DNA of 5,438 nt from JAERML01 sp035687895 (GTDB lineage Bacteria; Bacteroidota; Ignavibacteria; UBA10030; UBA6906). Numbering within the stretch: position 1 is the first letter of the stretch; each line of letters opens with the position of its first letter. Under the pieces are notes generated by a model. The model worked only from the letters and a program-made list of their open reading frames with translations, made no database searches and was not told the DNA's origin. The stretch covers positions 1 through 5,438 of the forward strand of contig DASRUE010000038.1 in assembly GCA_035687895.1 (NCBI GenBank), read 5' to 3'. Position numbers and translations under genes: made by a program. Below are positions 1 to 5,438 of the stretch, piece by piece.

Positions 1-1290
1 GTGTGCCATAACGTAAGCAATCCCCTCTATGCCGCGAATCCGATCACGCAGCCTCCTCATGAATACAGTCCCATCGAGCGAACGCACAGCGAATGGCTGT
101 TGAGCTGGTACGCGCAGCAAGGCGAGGCGGGCAATTGCCAGGCATGCCATATGCGGCCGGAGATCGGGTACGGCTGCACCATAGTTGGGACACCGCTGCG
201 GCAAAATGTTCCCAAGCACAATCTTACCGGCGGTAACACGTTTGTGCCCGACATTCTCGCCGACTTCTGGGGAAACGCTGTCGATACATCGCGACTCGCG
301 GCGGGCAAGCAGCGCGCCATTGCGACGCTGCAGAGTGCAGCCAGCCTCGAAGCGACGGCGTATCGTCTGCATGATACCGTGACCGTGCAAGTGCGAGTCA
401 CCAATCTTACCGGTCACAAGCTCCCAACAGGTTATCCCGAGGGACGACGCATGTGGCTGAATATTGTCGGGCGCGAAGCATCCGGTGATACGGTGTTTCA
501 ATCAGGATCATATGATGTTCAGACGGCAGACTTGACGATTGACGCGCAGGCAAAAGTGTACGAAATCAAGCCTGGCCTCACTCTGGCCCGCGCATTGCAG
601 CACGGCTTACCTCCAGGCCCGTCTTTTCATTTTATCCTTAACGATTCGATCTACTACGACAACCGCATTCCCCCACGCGGCTTCAGCAATGCTGCGTTCG
701 CTCAGCATTTTGCTCAGCCAGTCGGCTATGCATATGCCGATGGTCAATTCTGGGACAGTACGACCTATCATCTTCCTGTAAAGGTTACCGCGGTGAGCGC
801 CACGTTGTACTATCAAACCGCGAGCAAACAATACATTACTTTCCTTCGTGACGAGAACGTCGGGAATCCGTACGACTGGCGGGCGTGGGGAGACAGCTTA
901 TACTCCGCGTGGACCCGGAAAGGGAAGTCACGACCGGTTGCCATGAATACCGTAAACGTGCTCGTCACGTCGGTCCAACAAACGAATGAAGTTGTACAAC
1001 AATTCCGGCTTGAACAGAACTATCCCAACCCGTTCAACCCCACTACAACTATCAATTTTCAATTGCCAATTGGTAATCACGTAACGCTCAAGGTGTACGA
1101 TGTGTTGGGGAGGGAAGTGAGAACGCTGGTGAATGAGAATCTGCAAGCGGGGAGTTATGAAACGACCTTTTCCGCCGAAGGCGGATCCGCCTCTGGCGGA
1201 GATGCGACAGGCTTGGCGAGCGGGGTGTATTTCTATCAGCTACACGCCGGAGAGTTCACTCAGACGAAGCGGCTCTTGTTGCTGCGTTGA
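1..1290 (+). CDS. Multiheme c-type cytochrome-like protein with T9SS type A sorting domain (5'-truncated)
   Basis: The reading frame is open at the window edge, so the N-terminus and true start lie upstream; the GTG at base 1 is probably an internal Val codon. The first residues read (V)CHN, the tail of a CxxCH heme motif cut by the edge, and a complete CQACH follows at visible residues 46-50. HNLTGGN (73-79) and TNLTGHKLPTG (134-144) resemble conserved segments of multiheme cytochromes, where such His residues can be distal heme ligands. A beta-rich region follows, then a T9SS type A sorting domain (about 335-429): NYPNPFNP at 340-347, VYDVLGREV, SGVYFYQL and a basic KRLLLLR tail. Inference: the protein is exported by Sec, takes up heme in the periplasm, and is moved to the cell surface by the type IX system, possibly for extracellular electron transfer. 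Heme number and redox partner cannot be told from this part. Residues 391-400 are an extra Gly/Ser-rich segment encoded by a palindromic insert. A terminator follows at 1358-1397. Confidence 0.85.
   Translation: MCHNVSNPLYAANPITQPPHEYSPIERTHSEWLLSWYAQQGEAGNCQACHMRPEIGYGCTIVGTPLRQNVPKHNLTGGNTFVPDILADFWGNAVDTSRLAAGKQRAIATLQSAASLEATAYRLHDTVTVQVRVTNLTGHKLPTGYPEGRRMWLNIVGREASGDTVFQSGSYDVQTADLTIDAQAKVYEIKPGLTLARALQHGLPPGPSFHFILNDSIYYDNRIPPRGFSNAAFAQHFAQPVGYAYADGQFWDSTTYHLPVKVTAVSATLYYQTASKQYITFLRDENVGNPYDWRAWGDSLYSAWTRKGKSRPVAMNTVNVLVTSVQQTNEVVQQFRLEQNYPNPFNPTTTINFQLPIGNHVTLKVYDVLGREVRTLVNENLQAGSYETTFSAEGGSASGGDATGLASGVYFYQLHAGEFTQTKRLLLLR
1171..1200. repeat. Tandem pair of 15-bp palindromic units inserted in frame in the sorting domain
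   Basis: Two 15-bp units lie back to back: TCCGCCGAAGGCGGA (1171-1185) and TCCGCCTCTGGCGGA (1186-1200). Each has perfect 6-bp inverted arms around a 3-base loop (GAA or TCT), and the junction forms the 12-bp palindrome GGCGGATCCGCC. The element begins exactly on codon 391 and adds ten residues (SAEGGSASGG). Removing it rejoins YETTF to DATGLASGVYFYQL, which is the normal spacing of a T9SS type A domain. It contains no stop codon in any of the six frames. This looks like a small mobile or repeat-family element of coding-compatible type, but only one copy is visible here, so family membership is inference. Confidence 0.75.
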
Positions 1291-1304
1291 ATCCTGCACG
1301 TGAG

Positions 1305-1339
1305 CGGAATTCTCGAAAGCGGGGAATTCCGTCGCTTTC
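1305..1339 (+). other. Overlapping inverted repeats in the 3' untranslated region
   Basis: CGGAATTC (1305-1312) pairs perfectly with GAATTCCG (1324-1331). In addition, GAAAGCG (1315-1321), in the loop of that stem, pairs with CGCTTTC (1333-1339) just outside it. The two stems interlock in pseudoknot order, but only one base (1332) would bridge the 8-bp first stem, so they are more likely alternative folds. There is no U-tract after them, so this is not a terminator by itself. It lies 14 bases after the cytochrome stop codon and could protect the transcript 3' end. Confidence 0.4.
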
Positions 1340-1357
1340 TGGCCAGAGTTGTTGTGA

Positions 1358-1397
1358 ATCCCGTCTCGATGAAACTTGAGACGGGATCTTCTTTTTT
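1358..1397 (+). terminator. Rho-independent terminator after the cytochrome gene
   Basis: A perfect 10-bp stem, ATCCCGTCTC (1358-1367) with GAGACGGGAT (1378-1387), closes a 10-base loop. It is followed directly by the T-rich tract CTTCTTTTTT (1388-1397). The stem is GC-rich in its centre, and the position 68 bases past the stop codon fits termination of the cytochrome transcript. It isolates that gene from the downstream kinase gene. Confidence 0.9.
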
Positions 1398-1409
1398 GCC
1401 CTCCCTCAA

Positions 1410-1438
1410 TTGACATCCGTCCAAACTTGGAGTACCTT
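1410..1438 (+). promoter_or_regulatory. Candidate sigma70-type promoter for the sensor kinase gene
   Basis: TTGACA (1410-1415) is a perfect -35 consensus. With an exact 17-bp spacer it is followed by TACCTT (1433-1438), which keeps the key first T, second A and last T of TATAAT. It begins 12 bp past the upstream terminator and would start transcription near 1445, leaving a leader of about 28 bases before the ATG at 1473. The -10 is weak, and promoter consensus in this lineage is not known to me. No clear Shine-Dalgarno sequence precedes the ATG. Confidence 0.45.
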
Positions 1439-1472
1439 TCTTCCAATCCGGTTCCTTTAATCGCTACAACGC

Positions 1473-4391
1473 ATGTCTCGTCCATTCCTGAAGCTTTCAG
1501 CAATCCTCCTCGTTCTCCACACAAGTGTGTTTGGTCAGGTTCTTCCATTCCACACCTACACCACAAAGGACGGTCTCCTTTCCAACCGCATTTTGACCAT
1601 GATGCAAGACTCGCGCGGATACCTGTGGATCGGAACCGCTGACGGTGTGTCCGTTTTCGATGGGGTGACATTCAAAAACTACACACCGGCCGATGGACTT
1701 GCGGGAAGCTATGTTACAAGCATCATCGAAAGCAAAAAAGCGCCCGGAACAATGTGGATCGGGACGCTCGATGGGGGCTTGTGCATGTTTGCCAACGGTA
1801 CATTCAGGAAAATCGATCTTGGAACGTCATCGACGCAGGTCTTTTCATTGATGGAAGATCTGGAAGGAACCCTCTGGTGTGGAACGAACGATCTTGTTCT
1901 TCAGGTACGTGAAGACACTGTCACGCCGTTCCATAGAGAGTTAATCCCTCGCGGTGAGACTGGAATCGTTGAAGGAAGCGACAGCCTCGTCTACATCGCT
2001 AGCCAGATGGCCCTTTTCGTTCACTCAAACAGGTCAGGTGTACTGAGACCCATAGATCTGGATCTCACCAGAGGCGTGTTACTCGCGGGCATTAACAAAG
2101 ACACAAAAGGTGACGTGTGGGGTGCTTCGACAGACAGCACTGTTTATCACTTTCGAGGTGCCATGCTTCTGGAGAAACGTCACATCGGGACCAGGTCAAA
2201 TTATCCAATGGTATTCGACAACGACGATGAACTCTGGTTTGGCGGAGTGTTCAGAATACCTCTCAATCAACTAGCAGGTGGTCGGCCCATTCACTACACA
2301 ACTGAAAACGGATTGCCGGGCGGCATCGTCTACCCACTGTTGGTTGATAGCGAAGATAATATCTGGTTTGGCAGTTGGGACAATGGTCTGGTCAAGTTAG
2401 CCGAGAAGGATATTGTTAGTTTCCCAGCGAAGATCCATGATTCAAAAAATGCAGTGATCGCTGATGACCACGGGCGGTTGTGGGGACTTGCGGTGGATGG
2501 TGTGTACGAATACTGGCTCGCTTCAGATGGGTCGTGGCATCAGACACGTCACCTCATCGGGCCGCCATCCAACCCGTTGTTGCATGGTTCAACCGGGGCA
2601 TTCGCTCACGGTTATCTCTGGATAGGCTGCAATGACAGGACAATCAAAGGATACAGAGTCCGTGCATCTCATCCTACTATGCCTTCGTCCATGACATTGG
2701 TGAGAACAATCTCCTTCAAACAAAGGTTGTTTACGGAAGATCTTTTCGGTGTTCACTCCGATCGGGATAACAATCTTTGGTGTGTTATCGGAAACACTCT
2801 CGAAGTCGTTGATGTCAGTGGTGAGCCAAGAGTGATTCGGAGAATCGCATCGCCTCCGTTACCTTCAAACGCTTTTGTCAATTCCCTGTGGAAAGATCGC
2901 CGTGGAAATGTCTGGATCGGTGAGTACAATTTGGGTTTGTTTCTTCTCCCCTACGGCAGCTCGCATGATGATACTGTCATGCACTTTACCACGAAGAACG
3001 GGCTGCCGGACAATAGCATCCGGTCAATCACCGAAGATAGAGATGGAAGAGTCTGGATAGGAACGCGGTTCGGTGGATTGGCAGTGTACGAGGATGGGAA
3101 GTTCACCACGATCTCGACGAAGGATGGTCTGCTGAGTAACCACATCCGAGGCATGGCTTGTGATAGCACGGGGACAATGTGGCTGGGAACATCCCTTGGA
3201 CCCATGTATATCAATACCCGAGACAACAAGCGTTTCGGCTGGAACAATGAACTCCTCGGCATCCGCGCTAATGCCTGCGGCGTTCATGCACAGGGTTTTC
3301 TCTGGTTCGCAACAAGCAACGGTCTTACGCTGTACCAGCATTCCAAACATCGTCTGAATACGAATGCGCCGCCGGTATACATCACGAGTTTCACTGTAAA
3401 TGGGCAGTCTTTTGACGTTGGGTCTCCCGCCGCGTTGTCGTACCAGCAGAATAACTGTGTGATCGGCTTTGTTGGCATCAGTTTGCGGGATGAGAGTGCA
3501 GTTCGGTACCAGTACAGATTGCAAGGAGTAGATACATCGTGGGGTTCTCCTACTTCCCAACGCAGCGTAACGTTCGCGACTCTCAGTCCGGGTACGTACG
3601 CGTTTGAAGTAAAAGCAATCAATGCAGATGGTATCACAAGCGCTGCTCCAGCCGCCGTCTCTTTTACGATCCATCCACCGTTCTGGCAGCGTTGGTGGTT
3701 TATTGCGCTGTGCGCTCTTGCAGCAGCCGGCGTAGGGTATGCGTTGTACAGATACCGCATCGAGAAGTTGTTGGAGGTGGAACGACTGCGCACGCGCATC
3801 GCGTCGGACCTTCACGATGATATCGGTTCAGGACTCACGCGCATCGCAATCCTCTCCGATATGGCCCTAAAACAAAGCACGCAGGATGAGGTTTCCGCGG
3901 ACTCACCGATGAGAACAGTAGGCTTTGTTGCACGCGAACTGCACGAAGTTATGACGGACGTTGTATGGGCAATTGGTCCTGAGCGCGAAGGTTCCGGCAG
4001 CCCCCTGCGACGCATCAAAGTGTTTGCGACTGAGATGTGTGAGGGGGCTGGCGTTGCACTCCGGTTTTCGGCAGATGAAAAACTCGACCAGATGGTTCTT
4101 ACTCCCCAGGTCCGACGAGCCGTGCTCATGATCGGCAAAGAAGCGATTACCAATGTTGTACGGCATGCAATGTGCACCGAGGTGCTTGTGAACCTTGGAG
4201 CTTCTGAGAAGTTTTTCCGCATCTCAGTCGAGGATAACGGGAAAGGATTTGCGACAGGCAATCTTCCGCGGATGAGTGGGCTGGTGAACATGCAGAGGCG
4301 TGCTGAGAAAGCCGGAGGCTCGCTCAAGGTTCTATCGACTCCTGGTTCAGGGACGCGTGTGGAAGCGCATATTCCGTTGAATGTATACTGA
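1473..4391 (+). CDS. Two-component sensor histidine kinase, periplasmic double-propeller and Y_Y_Y sensor
   Basis: This is a 972-residue membrane sensor kinase. ATG 1473 is the first start after an in-frame stop at 1458-1460. A signal peptide follows (residues 1-21, basic n-region, core around LSAILLVLH, likely cleavage after VFG). Residues about 23-625 hold around 13 Reg_prop-like repeats of the form D..G.lWiGT..G (Trp52, Trp528, Trp570 and Trp611 mark some blades), consistent with two beta-propellers; the middle blades are degenerate. A Y_Y_Y domain spans about 633-735 (YQYRLQGVDTSW, GTYAFEVKA). One membrane helix lies at about 741-760, then a short basic helical linker. The HisKA_3-like motif HDDIGSGLTR carries phosphoacceptor His781. 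The ATPase domain shows an N-box (E890, N894), G1 DNGKGF (921-926), GLVNMQRRAE (936-945) and GSGT (958-961). It lacks the receiver and AraC modules of Bacteroides hybrid kinases and instead has a separate NarL-type regulator 65 bp downstream. The ligand is unknown; carbohydrates are recognised by some relatives, but nothing here proves it. Confidence 0.93.
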   Translation: MSRPFLKLSAILLVLHTSVFGQVLPFHTYTTKDGLLSNRILTMMQDSRGYLWIGTADGVSVFDGVTFKNYTPADGLAGSYVTSIIESKKAPGTMWIGTLDGGLCMFANGTFRKIDLGTSSTQVFSLMEDLEGTLWCGTNDLVLQVREDTVTPFHRELIPRGETGIVEGSDSLVYIASQMALFVHSNRSGVLRPIDLDLTRGVLLAGINKDTKGDVWGASTDSTVYHFRGAMLLEKRHIGTRSNYPMVFDNDDELWFGGVFRIPLNQLAGGRPIHYTTENGLPGGIVYPLLVDSEDNIWFGSWDNGLVKLAEKDIVSFPAKIHDSKNAVIADDHGRLWGLAVDGVYEYWLASDGSWHQTRHLIGPPSNPLLHGSTGAFAHGYLWIGCNDRTIKGYRVRASHPTMPSSMTLVRTISFKQRLFTEDLFGVHSDRDNNLWCVIGNTLEVVDVSGEPRVIRRIASPPLPSNAFVNSLWKDRRGNVWIGEYNLGLFLLPYGSSHDDTVMHFTTKNGLPDNSIRSITEDRDGRVWIGTRFGGLAVYEDGKFTTISTKDGLLSNHIRGMACDSTGTMWLGTSLGPMYINTRDNKRFGWNNELLGIRANACGVHAQGFLWFATSNGLTLYQHSKHRLNTNAPPVYITSFTVNGQSFDVGSPAALSYQQNNCVIGFVGISLRDESAVRYQYRLQGVDTSWGSPTSQRSVTFATLSPGTYAFEVKAINADGITSAAPAAVSFTIHPPFWQRWWFIALCALAAAGVGYALYRYRIEKLLEVERLRTRIASDLHDDIGSGLTRIAILSDMALKQSTQDEVSADSPMRTVGFVARELHEVMTDVVWAIGPEREGSGSPLRRIKVFATEMCEGAGVALRFSADEKLDQMVLTPQVRRAVLMIGKEAITNVVRHAMCTEVLVNLGASEKFFRISVEDNGKGFATGNLPRMSGLVNMQRRAEKAGGSLKVLSTPGSGTRVEAHIPLNVY

Positions 4392-4404
4392 ACAAACGTT
4401 CAGT
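4387..4404. promoter_or_regulatory. Inverted repeat over the kinase stop codon, next to the regulator promoter
   Basis: ACTGAAC (4387-4393) and GTTCAGT (4398-4404) are perfect 7-bp inverted arms around the 4-base loop AAAC. The left arm includes the kinase stop codon TGA and the right arm runs into the candidate -35 at 4404. No T-tract follows, so it is unlikely to be an intrinsic terminator. It could be a dimer-binding operator for an HTH regulator or an mRNA hairpin that tunes kinase and regulator levels; the sequence does not decide. Confidence 0.4.
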
Positions 4405-4406
4405 TG
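4398..4406 (+). repeat. Direct 9-mer GTTCAGTTG, copy 1
   Basis: GTTCAGTTG lies in the gap before the response regulator and is repeated exactly at 5138-5146, in the gap before the next gene. This copy also forms the right arm of the inverted repeat at 4387-4404 and overlaps the candidate -35. It may be a shared regulator half-site, but the match is short and could be chance. Confidence 0.3.
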
Positions 4407-4432
4407 ATTCGTCACGTTATGCACAGTATCTT
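4404..4432 (+). promoter_or_regulatory. Candidate promoter for the response regulator gene
   Basis: TTGATT (4404-4409, four of six matches to TTGACA) is followed after exactly 17 bp by TATCTT (4427-4432, four of six matches to TATAAT). Transcription would begin near 4439, giving a leader of about 18 bases. The regulator could therefore be made on its own as well as by read-through from the kinase gene. Chance matches of this quality are common, so confidence is modest. Confidence 0.35.
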
Positions 4433-4456
4433 AACACGTCCACGAATCATTGACCC

Positions 4457-5113
4457 ATGAAGCTTAACGGCGAAGAAAATCCCATACGCGTTGCGATTAT
4501 TGATGATGACGACGACATCCGCGAAGGGCTTCGTTGGATGATTGAGCACTCGGAGGGTTTTGAGTGCGTTGGTTCATTCAGCCATTGTGGGGCGGGATTG
4601 GAAAAATTCGCCGAAGTCGTTCCAGATGTTGTCCTTATGGATATCGCCATGCCCGGGAAATCTGGAATCGAATGCGTCGAAGTATTGAAAAATGAGTATC
4701 CTGATATTCAAGTGCTGATGCTCACTGTGTACAGTGAGGATGAAAAGATCTTCCAGTCTTTGCGTGCGGGGGCAGTAGGCTACCTGCTCAAGAAGATGCC
4801 TGCTGAAAAGCTCCTGGACGCAATCAGGGACGCGTACGCGGGGGGCGCTCCAATGTCGGGCGAGATCGCACGTAAAGTCCTGCACTATTTTCAGCGGCCC
4901 AACAGCGAAGTTCTCACTTCCTCCCTTTCATTAAGAGAAGTGGAAGTTATCAACCTCTTAATCGAAGGTCACAGTTACAAAGCCATCGCTGATAAGCTCT
5001 TTCTTAGTGTCCACACAGTCCGCTTCCACCTCCACAATATCTACGGAAAGCTGCACGTCAGTAGTCGCGCAGAGGCCGTAGCCAAAGCCCTCCGCACAAG
5101 GCAATCGCGTTAG
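4457..5113 (+). CDS. Response regulator, NarL/FixJ type (receiver plus LuxR-type HTH)
   Basis: This 218-residue DNA-binding regulator is a normal length for the NarL/FixJ family. The receiver domain (about 10-125) shows the acidic pocket within a run of five Asp (16-20), phosphoacceptor Asp62 in VVLMDIAMPGKSG, the conserved Thr90 and Lys112 switch residues, and the usual AGAVGYLLK segment. A linker leads to a C-terminal LuxR-type helix-turn-helix (about 157-212): LSLREVEVINLLIEG, then YKAIADKLFLSVHTVRFHLHNIYGKL, with the recognition helix around 184-196 and SSRAEAVAKAL at the end. The upstream kinase is of the HisKA_3 class that typically pairs with such regulators, so His781 to Asp62 transfer is a confident inference. 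The start at 4457 fits the family N-terminus, but no clear Shine-Dalgarno site precedes it. Its target genes are unknown; the secreted-protein gene downstream and its own promoter are candidates because both gaps share GTTCAGTTG. Confidence 0.95.
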   Translation: MKLNGEENPIRVAIIDDDDDIREGLRWMIEHSEGFECVGSFSHCGAGLEKFAEVVPDVVLMDIAMPGKSGIECVEVLKNEYPDIQVLMLTVYSEDEKIFQSLRAGAVGYLLKKMPAEKLLDAIRDAYAGGAPMSGEIARKVLHYFQRPNSEVLTSSLSLREVEVINLLIEGHSYKAIADKLFLSVHTVRFHLHNIYGKLHVSSRAEAVAKALRTRQSR

Positions 5114-5121
5114 ACAACGCG
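5106..5121. other. Short inverted repeat over the regulator stop codon
   Basis: CGCGTT (5106-5111) and AACGCG (5116-5121) are perfect 6-bp arms with a 4-base loop AGAC that includes part of the TAG stop codon. It is followed by TAAAAACC rather than a T-tract, so it is not a canonical terminator on this strand. No better terminator is visible between the regulator gene and the next gene. Confidence 0.3.
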
Positions 5122-5137
5122 TAAAAACCGTACATCT

Positions 5138-5146
5138 GTTCAGTTG
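5138..5146 (+). repeat. Direct 9-mer GTTCAGTTG, copy 2
   Basis: This is the exact second copy of the 9-mer found at 4398-4406. It sits 15 bp upstream of the candidate -35 of the downstream secreted-protein gene, a placement that would suit an activator site. Unlike copy 1 it is not part of a perfect inverted repeat. Confidence 0.3.
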
Positions 5147-5160
5147 CGGCTCGCCCCTTC

Positions 5161-5190
5161 TTGAATGCATATTAGAGGCGTAACTATCTT
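5161..5190 (+). promoter_or_regulatory. Candidate promoter for the downstream secreted-protein gene
   Basis: TTGAAT (5161-5166) and TATCTT (5185-5190) are separated by 18 bp. The -10 hexamer is identical to that proposed for the response regulator gene. Transcription would start near 5197 with a leader of about 30 bases that includes the GGAGG ribosome site. Confidence 0.35.
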
Positions 5191-5215
5191 CATCCCGTTC
5201 TATTACATTCTCACT

Positions 5216-5220
5216 GGAGG
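5216..5220 (+). promoter_or_regulatory. Shine-Dalgarno site GGAGG
   Basis: GGAGG lies six bases before the ATG at 5227, and it fixes that start. It is the only clear Shine-Dalgarno site in the window; the kinase and regulator starts have none. Confidence 0.8.
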
Positions 5221-5226
5221 CGGCCC

Positions 5227-5438
5227 ATGCAACGCTCTACGTTGATGACGATCGTTTTCGCAGTCGGCTTTCTGATGTTTCCATTTGACGTCACGGGCCA
5301 AATCCCTCGTACACTTTCCTACCAAGGCATTCTCACCGATACATCCGGTACTCCGAAACCTGATGGCAATTACGGCATCGCCTTCCGGCTCTACAACGTG
5401 CCAGGGGGAGGAAGTGCTCTCTGGACTGAAACGAAAAC
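5227..5438 (+). CDS. Secreted protein of unknown function, N-terminal part only (3'-truncated)
   Basis: The first 70 codons of a gene are present and the frame is still open at the window edge. The start is set by GGAGG six bases upstream. Residues 1-24 form a signal peptide: basic Arg3, a hydrophobic core (LMTIVFAVGFLMF) and likely cleavage after VTG, so that the mature chain begins QIPRTLSYQG. The mature start, with YQGILTD, DGNYGIAFRLYN and ALWTET, resembles a beta-rich N-terminal module seen at the head of many secreted FCB-group proteins, some of which continue into long repetitive or surface-anchored regions. That resemblance is from memory of the family style, and no specific function can be named. 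The placement just after the two-component pair suggests, but does not prove, that the regulator controls it. Confidence 0.8.
   Translation, partial: MQRSTLMTIVFAVGFLMFPFDVTGQIPRTLSYQGILTDTSGTPKPDGNYGIAFRLYNVPGGGSALWTETK

Noticed and set aside
219..413. Exact 12-base repeat CAATCTTACCGG at 219-230 and 402-413
   Set aside because: Both copies encode Asn-Leu-Thr-Gly within two different conserved cytochrome segments. The flanks do not match, so this is coincidental codon use rather than a duplication.
1..1290. GTG at base 1 as a true start codon
   Set aside because: It is the first codon only because the window begins there. It lies inside a CxxCH heme motif and no signal peptide follows, so the gene continues upstream.
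1376..1642. Plus-strand open frame of 88 codons starting in the terminator
   Set aside because: It starts inside the terminator hairpin and overlaps the kinase signal peptide region out of frame, and its composition is Pro/Ser/His-rich like other frame shadows.
1240..1671. Minus-strand open frame of 143 codons across the cytochrome/kinase gap
   Set aside because: It runs through the terminator stem, the kinase promoter and the start of the kinase gene, has no ribosome site or recognisable motif, and overlaps two genuine genes.
3024..3815. Long minus-strand open frame (263 codons) opposite the kinase Y_Y_Y region
   Set aside because: It is antisense to a well-supported gene, and its translation is rich in Arg and Cys with no recognisable domain. 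It is a shadow of the coding strand.
1473..4391. Hybrid kinase with fused receiver and AraC domain
   Set aside because: The protein ends right after the GSGT box of the ATPase domain at residue 972, and the receiver is a separate gene with a different start and a LuxR-type HTH.

Overview
The window looks like a piece of a Gram-negative chromosome of the Fibrobacteres-Chlorobi-Bacteroidetes (FCB) type, most likely Ignavibacteriota or a close relative. This rests on three things: a textbook type IX secretion (T9SS) C-terminal sorting domain with the NYPNPFNP signature, a two-propeller/Y_Y_Y sensor kinase of the kind expanded in Bacteroidota, and a secreted protein opening of a style common in that group. 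The lineage is inferred from protein style, not from a marker gene. All genes lie on the + strand.

Layout. (1) 1-1290 is the 3' part of a secreted multiheme c-type cytochrome-like protein ending in a T9SS type A sorting domain. Its 5' end lies outside the window, and the first bases cut through a heme-binding CxxCH motif. A 30-bp double-palindromic element sits in frame inside the sorting domain. (2) 1291-1472 is intergenic. It holds a hairpin-rich stretch, a strong intrinsic terminator (1358-1397) and a candidate sigma70-type promoter (1410-1438). (3) 1473-4391 encodes a 972-residue periplasm-sensing histidine kinase: signal peptide, about 13 propeller repeats, Y_Y_Y domain, one membrane helix, HisKA_3-type phosphoacceptor and ATPase. 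(4) 4392-4456 is a 65-bp gap with an inverted repeat that abuts a candidate promoter. (5) 4457-5113 encodes a NarL/FixJ-type response regulator, the evident partner of the kinase. (6) 5114-5226 is a 113-bp gap with a candidate promoter and a clear Shine-Dalgarno site. (7) 5227 to the window end is the start of a secreted protein, cut by the window edge.

How the parts may work together. The kinase and regulator form a two-component system in which an extracytoplasmic propeller sensor passes phosphate from His781 to Asp62 of the regulator. The regulator target is not known. The gap before the regulator and the gap before the downstream secreted-protein gene share an exact 9-mer, GTTCAGTTG, which makes autoregulation and control of the downstream gene a testable idea. 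The cytochrome gene is separated from this system by a terminator and is probably a distinct transcription unit. No tRNA, rRNA, CRISPR array, transposase or prophage gene is visible. The most unusual signal is the in-frame palindromic insertion in the cytochrome sorting domain.
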